Assembly: GCA_016721015.1 (NCBI GenBank)
Contig: JADKJL010000009.1
Span: forward strand, 496,001-560,000
DNA: 64,000 nt
Origin: Lysobacterales bacterium
GTDB lineage: Bacteria; Pseudomonadota; Gammaproteobacteria; Xanthomonadales; Rhodanobacteraceae
Direction: 5' to 3'
The translations under genes and the position numbers were made by a program. Of this stretch, positions 8,930-17,674 are shown in pieces; the stretch's first letter is position 1; each line of letters begins with the position of its first letter. A model generated the notes under the pieces. That model did not search any database, was not told the DNA's origin, and saw only the letters and a program-made list of their open reading frames with translations.

Positions 8930-8968
8930 TTGCAGGTGTACATGCCATCCATGGCAATACGCCTGCAA
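8930..8968. repeat. Hairpin repeat, copy 1
   Basis: A 39-base imperfect palindrome begins TTGCAGG and ends CCTGCAA, with an inner TGCCAT-CC-ATGGCA stem. Flanking CTGCTCCTGCG motifs recur beside each copy. It lies between aspS and the DUF3011 gene. Confidence 0.85.
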
Positions 8969-9026
8969 CTGCTCGGCAACTGCTCCTGCGTTGCTCTACC
9001 TCCTGCATCCATGCAGTCGTCCTGCG

Positions 9027-9065
9027 TTGCAGGTGTACATGCCATCCATGGCAATACGCCTGCAA
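9027..9065. repeat. Hairpin repeat, copy 2
   Basis: This is an identical 39-base copy of the palindromic element (TTGCAGG ... TGCCATCCATGGCA ... CCTGCAA). The 58 bases before it hold a degenerate CTGCATCCATGCAG mini-palindrome. Confidence 0.85.
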
Positions 9066-9076
9066 CTGCTCCTGCG

Positions 9077-9105
9077 TTGCAGGCGTACATGCCATCCATG
9101 GCAAT
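9077..9105. repeat. Hairpin repeat, copy 3 (3' truncated)
   Basis: This third copy keeps the TTGCAGG arm (with one T-to-C change after it) and the TGCCATCCATGGCA core, but loses the closing CCTGCAA arm. It runs straight into the terminator of the DUF3011 gene. Confidence 0.8.
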
Positions 9106-9130
9106 AAAAACGCCCACCTTGCGGTGGGCG
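9106..9130 (-). terminator. Rho-independent terminator of the DUF3011 gene
   Basis: Read on the minus strand, an 8-bp GC stem (CGCCCACC / GGTGGGCG, 4-base loop) is followed directly by TTTTTATT. It lies about 30 bases after the stop of the DUF3011 gene and should insulate aspS from it. Confidence 0.88.
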
Positions 9131-9159
9131 TCGAGTCTGAAACGTTTGGATCAGTTCAA

Positions 9160-9720
9160 TCAGCGCCAGCGGCGATCAACCCTGAATACAGCGGCACAGC
9201 CACCGCTGACCCAGATGCCGGCACGGTTCCAGCCCCAGGTACGGCCCTCGATACAGGCCGTGCTTGAAATCTGACGCTCAATGCGCACATCGCTGCCGCG
9301 CCCGGTATCCACGCTGCACATCCGATAACGATAATCATCGCTCTGGCAGGTCAAACGGATATCGCGATCCCAGTTCGGGCCGGGATTCCAGCCGCCTGAG
9401 TTGTCTCCACCCGCATAGTCACCGCGACCGCGACCGCGACCGCGTTCGACGAAGATGCCGCCACAACCGCGGTCAACCCACAGACCGCGGCGATCGACAC
9501 CCCAGGTCTGTCCTTCGATGCAACGGGTTTCGGAGGTCTGACGTACCAGATCAGCCTTGCGCCAATCGGCGCCACAGCGCGTGAAGCGATAATTGTTGCT
9601 TGTGCATTCGACGCGATCATTGTGACCGCCCTGCCCACGTTGCGGTTCGGCCTGCGCGGTCGACATCGTCACCATCGCACCGAATACCGCTACCCCTACC
9701 GCGATCAACTTGCTAACCAT
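9160..9720 (-). CDS. Secreted DUF3011-domain protein with two repeats
   Basis: The 186-residue protein has a clear signal peptide (MVSKLIAVGVAVFGAMV...AQA). Two copies of a cysteine-containing DUF3011-type unit follow, each running from a C-x-S-x-x-Y-R-x-x-x-C start to a C-x-E-G-x-T-W-G ... GC end (about residues 36-90 and 123-180). An Arg-Gly-rich linker (GRGRGRG) joins them. The four spaced cysteines per repeat suggest disulfides in the periplasm or outside the cell. Function is unknown. A good AAAGGAGA ribosome site precedes the ATG, and a terminator follows. It separates aspS from the FmdB-like gene. Confidence 0.85.
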   Translation of the reverse strand: MVSKLIAVGVAVFGAMVTMSTAQAEPQRGQGGHNDRVECTSNNYRFTRCGADWRKADLVRQTSETRCIEGQTWGVDRRGLWVDRGCGGIFVERGRGRGRGDYAGGDNSGGWNPGPNWDRDIRLTCQSDDYRYRMCSVDTGRGSDVRIERQISSTACIEGRTWGWNRAGIWVSGGCAAVFRVDRRWR

Positions 9721-9787
9721 ACGTCTTCTCCTTTCTGAATGACGCCCAGAGTGTAGTCAGATTCACGCTGAACCGTGACCATCGGGA

Positions 9788-10126
9788 TCAGGAATCGGTC
9801 GAGGCGCTCGGCTTCGATTCAGCTTTCGGCGATTCAGACTTGGTGGATTCAGATTTGGAGGGTTCCCCCTTGGACGAGGCAGGACTTTCCGCAGAACCCG
9901 AGGAAGCCGACTCGGCACTGGTCAGATTCCGTTTCACGTCACCTTCCTTCTTGAAATCGGTCTCGTACCACCCGGAACCGGAAAGTCGGAACGCCGGCGC
10001 CGTCAATCGCCTTCGCACCCCGGGCTTTCCGCATTCCGGGCAGTCGGTCGGATCGGCATCGGCAACTTTCTGCAGACGCTCGAAACGGTGCGCGCAGGAC
10101 GGGCAGTCAAACTCGTAGATCGGCAT
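9788..10126 (-). CDS. FmdB-family zinc ribbon protein
   Basis: The 112-residue protein starts MPIYEFDCPSC and carries two CxxC pairs (CPSC and CPEC, about residues 8-37), the small zinc ribbon of the FmdB family. The C-terminal half is a low-complexity Ser/Lys/Glu/Pro tail (repeated KSES and KAES units), probably disordered. The family is often annotated as a putative regulator, but its biochemical role is not established. The start at 10126 matches the family N-terminus; an open extension upstream is not homologous. It is on the same strand as aspS, with the DUF3011 gene between them. Confidence 0.85.
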   Translation of the reverse strand: MPIYEFDCPSCAHRFERLQKVADADPTDCPECGKPGVRRRLTAPAFRLSGSGWYETDFKKEGDVKRNLTSAESASSGSAESPASSKGEPSKSESTKSESPKAESKPSASTDS

Positions 10127-10442
10127 ATCGTGATCCGTTGAACCAAGGGCGGCTGGACGGCGACATGGTGCCCCATCCAGTCGATTCAATGCCAACTGCC
10201 TTTTCCCGGCCAACGGCAAAAGAGCTGCGACCCGACCGAATCCTGAGTGGTTCCACCTCGCCTCGCCGCGGCATCGGACTTGGCGGGGTGTCGCGCGCCA
10301 TCTGGAAGCGCTGAACATCCAAACGCGTGGTTACGGGCCAAAGCGATGCGCGAAAATGCAAAGCCGCGCGACAAGCGGTGAACCGGACTTGTCACGCAGC
10401 CAGTCCATGGCGGGGAGGAGCCGGCAAAGATCAACCAACCCT
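10127..10442. other. Intergenic region between the FmdB-like gene and clpB
   Basis: This 316-base stretch contains no convincing gene, repeat or terminator. Its short open frames have no family-like sequence. It probably holds the promoter of the FmdB-like gene, but no clear -35/-10 pair could be picked. Confidence 0.5.
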
Positions 10443-13019
10443 TCAGGCGAAAACCAGCTGCCCGCCCTGGACATCCGCATGGATCGTATCGCCTGGCTGG
10501 AAACGCCCTTCCAGAATCAGCCGGGCGAGCGGATTCTCCAGTTGCTGCTGGATCGCCCGCTTGAGCGGCCGCGCGCCGTAAACCGGATCGAAACCGACAT
10601 TCCCGAGCAGGTCGATCGCCTTGTCGGTAATTTCGAGCCTGAGCTGGCGTTCGGCCAGACGCTTGGCCAGATATTCGAGCTGGATGCGGGCGATCTTGCG
10701 GATCTGCGTCTTGTCGAGTGAGCGGAACACGACGATCTCGTCGAGGCGGTTGATGAACTCCGGTCTGAAATGAGCCTGCACCACGCCCATCACCGAAGCC
10801 TTCATCTGCGTGTATTGCTCCTCGCCGTCGCCGCTCATCTCCTGGATGAAGTGCGAACCGAGGTTCGAGGTCATCACGATCACGGTATTGCGGAAATCCA
10901 CGGTACGACCCTGACCATCGGTCAGCCGCCCGTCATCGAGCACTTGCAACAGGACGTTGAACACGTCCGAATGCGCTTTCTCGACCTCGTCGAGCAGAAT
11001 CACGCTGTATGGACGCCGGCGTACGGCTTCGGTCAGGTAACCACCTTCGTCGTAGCCGACATAGCCCGGGGGGGCGCCGATCAGTCGGCTCACGGAATGT
11101 TTCTCCATGAACTCGCTCATGTCGATGCGCACCATCGCGTCGGTCGAGTCGAACAGGAATTCGGCCAGCGCCTTGCACAGTTCGGTCTTGCCGACGCCGG
11201 TGGGGCCGAGGAACAGGAACGAGCCGTTTGGCCGGTTCGGATCGGACAAGCCTGCGCGTGAACGGCGAATCGCGTCGGCGACCGCCTTGACCGCTTCGTC
11301 CTGGCCTACCACGCGCTCGTGCAGGGAATCCTCCATGCGCAGCAGCTTGTCGCGCTCACCTTCGAGCATCTTGGAAACCGGAATGCCGGTCCAGCGCGCG
11401 ACGACCTCGGCAATCTCCTCGGCGGTGACCTTGTCCTGCAGCAACTTGAAACCCTGTTGCTCGGTTTCCTGCGCCGCCGCGAGCTGTTTTTCGAGTTGCG
11501 GAATGCGCCCATACTGGATTTCGGAAACCTTGGCAAAGTCCTGTTGGCGCATTGCCGCATCCATTTCCTGGCGTGACTGCTCGATCGATTCCTTGATCTT
11601 GGTGGTGCCGGTAACTGCTGCCTTCTCGGCTTTCCAGATTTCCTCCAGATCGGAAAAATCGCGCTCGAGCACGTCGATCTCGGCTTCCAGATCGGACAGG
11701 CGCTGCTTCGATTCGGCGTCCTTTTCCTTCTTCAATGCCTCGCGCTGGATCTTGAGCTGGATCAGGCGGCGCTCCTTGCGATCAAGTTCCTCGGGCTTGG
11801 AGTCAATTTCCATGCGGATGCGCGAAGCGGCCTCGTCCATCAGGTCGATGGCCTTGTCCGGCAACTGGCGATCGGCAATGTAGCGATGTGAAAGTGTGGC
11901 CGCGGCGACGATCGCCGGATCGGTGATCTCGACGCCGTGATGCACGGCATAGCGCTCCTTCAAGCCACGCAGGATAGCAATGGTGTCCTCGACGCTTGGC
12001 TCGCCGACAAAGACCTTCTGAAAGCGCCGTTCGAGCGCGGCATCCTTTTCGATGTACTTGCGGTATTCATCCAGCGTGGTTGCGCCGACGCAATGCAGCT
12101 CGCCGCGTGCGAGCGCCGGCTTGAGCATGTTGCCGGCGTCCATCGAGCCTTCACCCTTGCCGGCACCGACCACGGTGTGCAACTCATCGATGAACAGGAT
12201 CACCTGCCCTTCCTGCTTGGCCAGATCGTTGAGCACACCTTTGAGGCGCTCCTCGAACTCGCCGCGGAATTTCGCCCCCGCGATCAGCGCTCCCATGTCC
12301 AGCGAAAGCACGCGCTTGCCGCGCAAGCCTTCGGGTACTTCGTCGTGGATGATGCGCTGGGCCAGGCCTTCGACGATGGCGGTCTTGCCGACGCCGGGCT
12401 CGCCGATCAGCACCGGATTGTTCTTCGTGCGCCGCTGCAACACCTGGATGACGCGGCGGATTTCCTCGTCACGGCCAATGACCGGATCGAGCTTGCCGGA
12501 AGCGGCGCGTGCGGTCAGGTCGATGCAGTACTTCTCCAGCGCCTGACGATTTTCCTCGGCGTTGGCGTCGACGACCTTCTCACCGCCGCGCATGGCTTCG
12601 ATCGCCGTTTCAAGCGCGGCCGCATTGCCCCCGGTTGCCTTCAGCGCCGAACCGACTTCGCCCTTGTCTTCCAACGCGGCGAGGACAAACAATTCGCTGG
12701 CGATGAACTGGTCGCCACGTTTCTGCGCAAGCTTGTCGGTCAGGTTGAGCAGGCGATTGAGATCATTGCCAACGCCGATATTGCCTTCCTGGCCGACAAC
12801 TTTCGGTAGCCGATCGAGCAACTGCCCGAGCCGCGTGCGCAAGGCCGCGACATTGACCCCGGCCTGGGCCAGCATCGGTTGCGTCGCCCCCCCTTGCTGA
12901 TCGAGCAGGGCGACCAGGACATGCACGGGTTCCAGCATGTTGTGGTCACGACCGACGGCAAGACTCTGGGCATCAGCCAGGGCTTGCTGGAAGCGTGAGG
13001 TCAGTTTGTCCATGCGCAT
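10443..13019 (-). CDS. clpB: ClpB, protein disaggregase
   Basis: The 858-residue Hsp100 ATPase rescues aggregated proteins together with DnaK. The layout is complete: N-terminal Clp repeat domain (about 1-150), first AAA+ module with GEPGVGKT Walker A, a long coiled-coil middle domain (about 410-525, rich in Glu/Lys/Gln), second AAA+ module with GPTGVGKT and DMSEFMEKHSVSRLIGAPPGYVGY, and a C-terminal D2 small domain. The start MRMDKLTSRFQQALADAQSLA aligns with known ClpB N-termini. A sigma32-like site lies about 50-75 bases upstream. Confidence 0.97.
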   Translation of the reverse strand: MRMDKLTSRFQQALADAQSLAVGRDHNMLEPVHVLVALLDQQGGATQPMLAQAGVNVAALRTRLGQLLDRLPKVVGQEGNIGVGNDLNRLLNLTDKLAQKRGDQFIASELFVLAALEDKGEVGSALKATGGNAAALETAIEAMRGGEKVVDANAEENRQALEKYCIDLTARAASGKLDPVIGRDEEIRRVIQVLQRRTKNNPVLIGEPGVGKTAIVEGLAQRIIHDEVPEGLRGKRVLSLDMGALIAGAKFRGEFEERLKGVLNDLAKQEGQVILFIDELHTVVGAGKGEGSMDAGNMLKPALARGELHCVGATTLDEYRKYIEKDAALERRFQKVFVGEPSVEDTIAILRGLKERYAVHHGVEITDPAIVAAATLSHRYIADRQLPDKAIDLMDEAASRIRMEIDSKPEELDRKERRLIQLKIQREALKKEKDAESKQRLSDLEAEIDVLERDFSDLEEIWKAEKAAVTGTTKIKESIEQSRQEMDAAMRQQDFAKVSEIQYGRIPQLEKQLAAAQETEQQGFKLLQDKVTAEEIAEVVARWTGIPVSKMLEGERDKLLRMEDSLHERVVGQDEAVKAVADAIRRSRAGLSDPNRPNGSFLFLGPTGVGKTELCKALAEFLFDSTDAMVRIDMSEFMEKHSVSRLIGAPPGYVGYDEGGYLTEAVRRRPYSVILLDEVEKAHSDVFNVLLQVLDDGRLTDGQGRTVDFRNTVIVMTSNLGSHFIQEMSGDGEEQYTQMKASVMGVVQAHFRPEFINRLDEIVVFRSLDKTQIRKIARIQLEYLAKRLAERQLRLEITDKAIDLLGNVGFDPVYGARPLKRAIQQQLENPLARLILEGRFQPGDTIHADVQGGQLVFA

Positions 13020-13064
13020 GAATAGGCACCTTCAACAGGGGCGGCAGCGCCGCCGATGCGCCCG

Positions 13065-13093
13065 ATGTGGTGCTTTTGGCTGGAGGAATCAAG
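13065..13093 (-). promoter_or_regulatory. Possible heat-shock (sigma32-like) promoter of clpB
   Basis: On the minus strand, CTTGATT is followed after 16 bases by CCACAT, resembling the heat-shock consensus CTTGAAA-N11-16-CCCCAT. It lies about 45 bases upstream of the clpB ATG. The match is partial, so this is only a candidate. Confidence 0.3.
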
Positions 13094-13198
13094 CGGACAC
13101 GACTTGACGGGGATCAATCAAACCGCGAATCGGCCTCGCTCAAACCGGCCAGGCGGCAGGCCGCTGCCGACCGGGTCGTGTGCCGGTCGGGAAAGCGA

Positions 13199-14839
13199 TC
13201 AAGCCTTCTCGGGCGCGGCGGGGCGCGCGACCAGTGTTGCGGCCGCCGACAAGGTGATGCGGAAACAGGCTCCACCGCCGGCAACCGGCACATACTCGAG
13301 GGTGGCCTGACTCGACTCGCACATCTGCCGGGCCAGGTAGAGGCCGAGGCCGGTGCCGTATTCACTGGTTGTGAAGAACGGATCGAAGATCTGTGCCGCG
13401 ACCTTGGCTGGAATGCCCGGCCCTCGATCGACCACCTCGAGCACCGGTGGCCCCTTGTCGGTGGCCATGCGCGCAACCACCACGACGCGGGCCACCGCAC
13501 CCGGTTCGCGGCCGTAACGAATCGCATTCTGGACGAGATTCCAGACCACCTGCTGCAAATGCTGCGGATCGACCATCGCCTCGATCTGGCGGTTTTGGGT
13601 AATCGCGCGCAAATGATCCTGACCGAGGTCGTTGCTCTGCTTGTATTCCTCGACAAAAGCCAGCGCCCATGCATTCAAGTCGATGCTTTCCGGGCGCGAT
13701 CGCTCCCGACGGGACAGTTGCAATATGTTTTCGATGACTTCGTTGGCACGGGTGCAGTGGTTGTTGACGATCTCGACCAGTCGCCGATCTTCATCTTCCA
13801 TGCTTTCCGATTCGGCCAGCAACTGCGCCGAGTAGCGAATCGCGGCGAGGGGATTGCGGATCTCGTGCGCGATCGAGGCGGACAGACGTCCCAGCGAAGC
13901 GAGAGTCATCTCCTCTGCGCGCCGCGACAGCAGCGAAGTGTCGTCGAGGAAGATCAGGATATGCGTGTCGTCATTCGGCGCCATGCGCGAAAAACGCGGA
14001 ATCACTTCGGGCACGTCCGCCGCCAGCGCAACCGGATTCTGGTCGATGCGCCCGGAATGCCGCCAGTGATAAAGCCGCCGCGACAGTTCGGCGGCGACCT
14101 GGCCGAGATCACGCTGGTTGGGAGACGGGTTGCCAATCAGGTGCCAGGCGGATTCATTGATGCGCAGGATGTGATTGGCATCGTCGACCAGCAACACACC
14201 GGTCTTCATGCGCCGGATGATCAAGTCGTTGACCTGTTCGAGATTGAGCAGGTCGACCCCCCGCTGTTCGGCCAGAGCCTCGGTTTCGCGCATCTGCCTT
14301 CCCAGGTAGGCACACAGCGCCGCGACCGCAACATAGGCAAGTCCAAACAGACAGGCTTCGACAATGCTGCGATCACTTGGGATGTTGTTGAAGAAGGCGA
14401 GCAACGGAGGCGCCACCACCCCGGCAGCAGCGAGTGCCGCCAGCGCCAACGACTGACGGAATGGCAGGAGCAATGCGGCGACGCCGACATTGACCATCAG
14501 CATCATCGGAATCGAGCTGTGCCCGCCACGGATCGAGAACAGGACCAGCGATGCGGCCACCGCGTCAATGGCCAGCGCGATGCTGATGCTCGCCTTCAAG
14601 TGCTGGCGCATGCGGTCGGTCGAAATGACCAGGATGCCGGCGATCGTGCAATAGCTGAACGCCACAACCCGGCCAAGGCCGGAATGGCTGATATTGAGCC
14701 AGTCGCCGGCCATTGGACTCAGGATCAGGCCAAGGTAGACGACCGCTTCAAGCAGACGATAGAGATTGAAGAAATACAGCTCGCGCCGGGTGATGTCACC
14801 GGAGGAATCACTTGCGCGGCGCCCTTGTCGATCAATCAA
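13199..14839 (-). CDS. pilS: PilS-like membrane sensor histidine kinase
   Basis: The 546-residue protein has about six hydrophobic spans in residues 25-180. A PAS-like segment follows (about 200-300, GVLLVDDANHILRINESA), then a HisKA domain with the phospho-acceptor His325 in SASIAHEIRNPL, and an HATPase domain (NLVQNAIRYG, DRGPGIP, GTGLGLYLARQM). This is the architecture of PilS, which controls type IV pilin transcription through PilR and sigma54. It is divergent from sucC. The PilR-like regulator is not adjacent but lies at 25634-27070 on the other strand. Assignment as PilS is by layout and neighbourhood, not proof. Confidence 0.8.
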   Translation of the reverse strand: MIDRQGRRASDSSGDITRRELYFFNLYRLLEAVVYLGLILSPMAGDWLNISHSGLGRVVAFSYCTIAGILVISTDRMRQHLKASISIALAIDAVAASLVLFSIRGGHSSIPMMLMVNVGVAALLLPFRQSLALAALAAAGVVAPPLLAFFNNIPSDRSIVEACLFGLAYVAVAALCAYLGRQMRETEALAEQRGVDLLNLEQVNDLIIRRMKTGVLLVDDANHILRINESAWHLIGNPSPNQRDLGQVAAELSRRLYHWRHSGRIDQNPVALAADVPEVIPRFSRMAPNDDTHILIFLDDTSLLSRRAEEMTLASLGRLSASIAHEIRNPLAAIRYSAQLLAESESMEDEDRRLVEIVNNHCTRANEVIENILQLSRRERSRPESIDLNAWALAFVEEYKQSNDLGQDHLRAITQNRQIEAMVDPQHLQQVVWNLVQNAIRYGREPGAVARVVVVARMATDKGPPVLEVVDRGPGIPAKVAAQIFDPFFTTSEYGTGLGLYLARQMCESSQATLEYVPVAGGGACFRITLSAAATLVARPAAPEKA

Positions 14840-15310
14840 GATCCCTTCTCCAATTCGCCCGCCACCATGTGATCCCGTTCGAGTGCGGTGTCCCCGCCTG
14901 ACTGTACTTCAGAGTCGACCGCCCAAGCCATGCCAGGGTGATCCCTCCCGATCCGCTCAATCGTCGTCGCAACCCACCCTGCAGGTGCAATGCTACCCGA
15001 GAGGGCGCAGGCAAGGCGGCTTCGTTTCCGATTGTTGCAAGCGATGGATGATTGCTAGGCAGCCGCGAGCAATCCCATGCTGCATGGCGACGTGACCAAG
15101 CGGGCGCAAGACGACGAATCCAAGCCGTTCGCGGATTGCCTGTCCGGGTCGGCTTTTTGCAATCGCAGCACGCTTTGCCCAAAATACGCGCCCGCTCTGC
15201 GTGGTCGACCCGGTTTGCGGGCTCGACGCTCTCTTTTCCCCGCTCGAAGGCTTGCGGCTGCGACTGGTGTATCTGGCCGTCATCCGCGTCTCTCCCATGA
15301 AGGTACCCGC
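14840..15310. other. Divergent intergenic region between pilS and sucC
   Basis: This 471-base stretch has no credible gene; the open frames in it are extensions of sucC or antisense noise. It should contain promoters for both genes. A weak sucC promoter candidate is TTGCAA at 15157-15162 with CAAAAT at 15180-15185 (17-base spacer). No terminator or riboswitch-like structure was recognised. Confidence 0.4.
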
Positions 15311-16477
15311 ATGAATTTCCACGAATACCAAGCCAAGGAACTGTTCGCCGAGTTCGGCATCCCGGTGCCGCCCGGAAAAGTTGCTGCGTCCCCCGAGCAG
15401 GCCGTTGATGCCGCCAAGGCACTCGGCGGCTCGCAATGGATGGTCAAGGCGCAGATCCATGCCGGTGGCCGCGGCAAAGCCGGCGGCGTCAAGTTCTGCA
15501 AGTCGACCGACGAGGTCAAGGCGGCCGCCGCCGGCATGCTTGGGCGCGACATGGAAACCTACCAGTCCGGGGGCCGCGCGCTGCCGGTCAACCTGGTTCT
15601 GGTCACCGATGCCGCCGACATCGCCAAGGAGCTGTATCTCTCGATCCTCGTCGATCGCGACAGCAAGGCGATTTCGTTCATTGCCTCCGCCCAGGGCGGT
15701 GTCGACATCGAGCAGGTCGCCCGCGAGACGCCCGAGGACATCCACACGATCGAGGTCAATTTCGTCGAAGGCCTGCAGCCCTACCAATGCCGCAAGCTTG
15801 CTTTCGACATGGGCCTCGACGGCAAGCAGGCCAGCCAGCTGACCAAGATCATGCTCGGCCTGTACAAGCTGTTCAACGAGAAGGATCTGGCCCTGGTCGA
15901 GCTCAATCCGCTGGCGATCCTCGATTCCGGCGTGCTCATGGCCCTCGACGGCAAGGTCAATTCCGACGACAACGCCGAGTTCCGTCATCCGAAGCTGGCC
16001 GCCATGCGCGACCTGAGCCAGGAAGACGCGGCTGAAGCCGCCGCCGTTCAGCACAATCTCAACTACGTCACCATGGACGGCAATATCGGCTGCATGGTCA
16101 ACGGTGCCGGTCTGGCCATGGCCACGATGGATGTGATCAAGCTGGCCGGTGGCGAACCGGCCAACTTCCTCGATGTCGGCGGTGGCGCAACCAAGGAGCG
16201 CGTAACCGAAGCGTTCAAGCTGATCCTGCGCTCGGACAAGGTGCAGGCGATCCTGGTCAACATTTTCGGCGGCATCGTGCGCTGCGATCTCATTGCCGAA
16301 GGCATCATCGCTGCGGTCAAGGAAGTCGGCCTGAAGATTCCAGTGATCGTGCGTCTGCAAGGCACCAACGTCGAAAAGGGTCGCGAGCTGCTGGCCAGTT
16401 CCGGCTTGGCGATCACCCCGGCCGACGATCTCAACGACGCGGCACAGAAAGCCGTGGCATCGGTCAAGGCCGCCTGA
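15311..16477 (+). CDS. sucC: Succinyl-CoA synthetase, beta subunit
   Basis: The 388-residue protein forms the nucleotide- and CoA-binding partner of SucD in the TCA cycle step succinyl-CoA to succinate. It begins MNFHEYQAKELFAEFGIPVP, the ATP-grasp start, and shows the glycine-rich region GGRGKAGGVK and the C-terminal ligase domain (NIFGGIVRCDLIAEG). Length equals the usual 388. The start at 15311 is fixed by homology; the frame is open further upstream without similarity. sucD follows after 127 bases that contain a REP pair. Confidence 0.97.
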   Translation: MNFHEYQAKELFAEFGIPVPPGKVAASPEQAVDAAKALGGSQWMVKAQIHAGGRGKAGGVKFCKSTDEVKAAAAGMLGRDMETYQSGGRALPVNLVLVTDAADIAKELYLSILVDRDSKAISFIASAQGGVDIEQVARETPEDIHTIEVNFVEGLQPYQCRKLAFDMGLDGKQASQLTKIMLGLYKLFNEKDLALVELNPLAILDSGVLMALDGKVNSDDNAEFRHPKLAAMRDLSQEDAAEAAAVQHNLNYVTMDGNIGCMVNGAGLAMATMDVIKLAGGEPANFLDVGGGATKERVTEAFKLILRSDKVQAILVNIFGGIVRCDLIAEGIIAAVKEVGLKIPVIVRLQGTNVEKGRELLASSGLAITPADDLNDAAQKAVASVKAA

Positions 16478-16490
16478 ACAAGAAATCACC

Positions 16491-16582
16491 GTAGGAAGCG
16501 GCTTCAGCCGCGATGCTTCTGCTCCTGATCTTCAAGGGCACATGACACAGCCTCGCCCGTAAACGGGCTCCTACAGAAGCAT
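16491..16582. repeat. Inverted REP-like pair inside the sucC-sucD gap
   Basis: The first unit, 16491-16518, begins GTAGGA and folds as GCGGC-TTCA-GCCGC. The second, 16553-16575, is inverted, folds as GCCCG-TAAA-CGGGC and ends TCCTAC. An extra 9-base inverted repeat (ATGCTTCTG at 16513-16521, CAGAAGCAT at 16574-16582) brackets the pair. The layout resembles BIME elements known from other gammaproteobacteria and may affect sucCD mRNA processing. Confidence 0.85.
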
Positions 16583-16604
16583 GCAAAATTTCGAGGATTG
16601 ATCC

Positions 16605-17483
<879 letters not shown>

Positions 17484-17505
17484 TCGGCGCCACACCTGCA
17501 ACAAG

Positions 17506-17530
17506 GCCGCCGGCAGTGTCCGGCGGCTTT
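17506..17530 (+). terminator. Probable terminator of sucCD
   Basis: An 8-bp stem GCCGCCGG / CCGGCGGC with a 6-base loop is followed by TTT and a T-containing stretch, about 22 bases after the sucD stop. The U-tract is short, so termination may be partial. Confidence 0.65.
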
Positions 17531-17674
17531 GTGCTTTCTGAAAGCCCGTTTTCCTCCCCGGTATCGCGTTCAGCTCAGGGTCGTCCGACTAGGCTAGTCT
17601 CTGCGAAGTGGCGGGATCGGGGACGCCATTCCATGCGCCGTTCATCCTGACCGGAACCCGATCAAGGTGCCTGC

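Noticed and set aside
8930..9105. Possible CRISPR array from the repeated palindromes
   Set aside because: Only three copies with uneven gaps (58 and 11 bases), the units are nested palindromes, one is truncated, and there are no cas genes.
8845..9117. 91-codon in-frame extension at the start of aspS with repeated AMDGMYACNAG-like peptides
   Set aside because: The peptide repeats come from the DNA hairpin repeats, aspartyl-tRNA synthetases do not have such an N-terminus, and the standard start at 8844 gives the normal length.
13067..14872. 601-codon open frame antisense to pilS
   Set aside because: It is opposite a complete histidine kinase and its composition (Arg, Gln, Asp rich) is that of a shadow frame.
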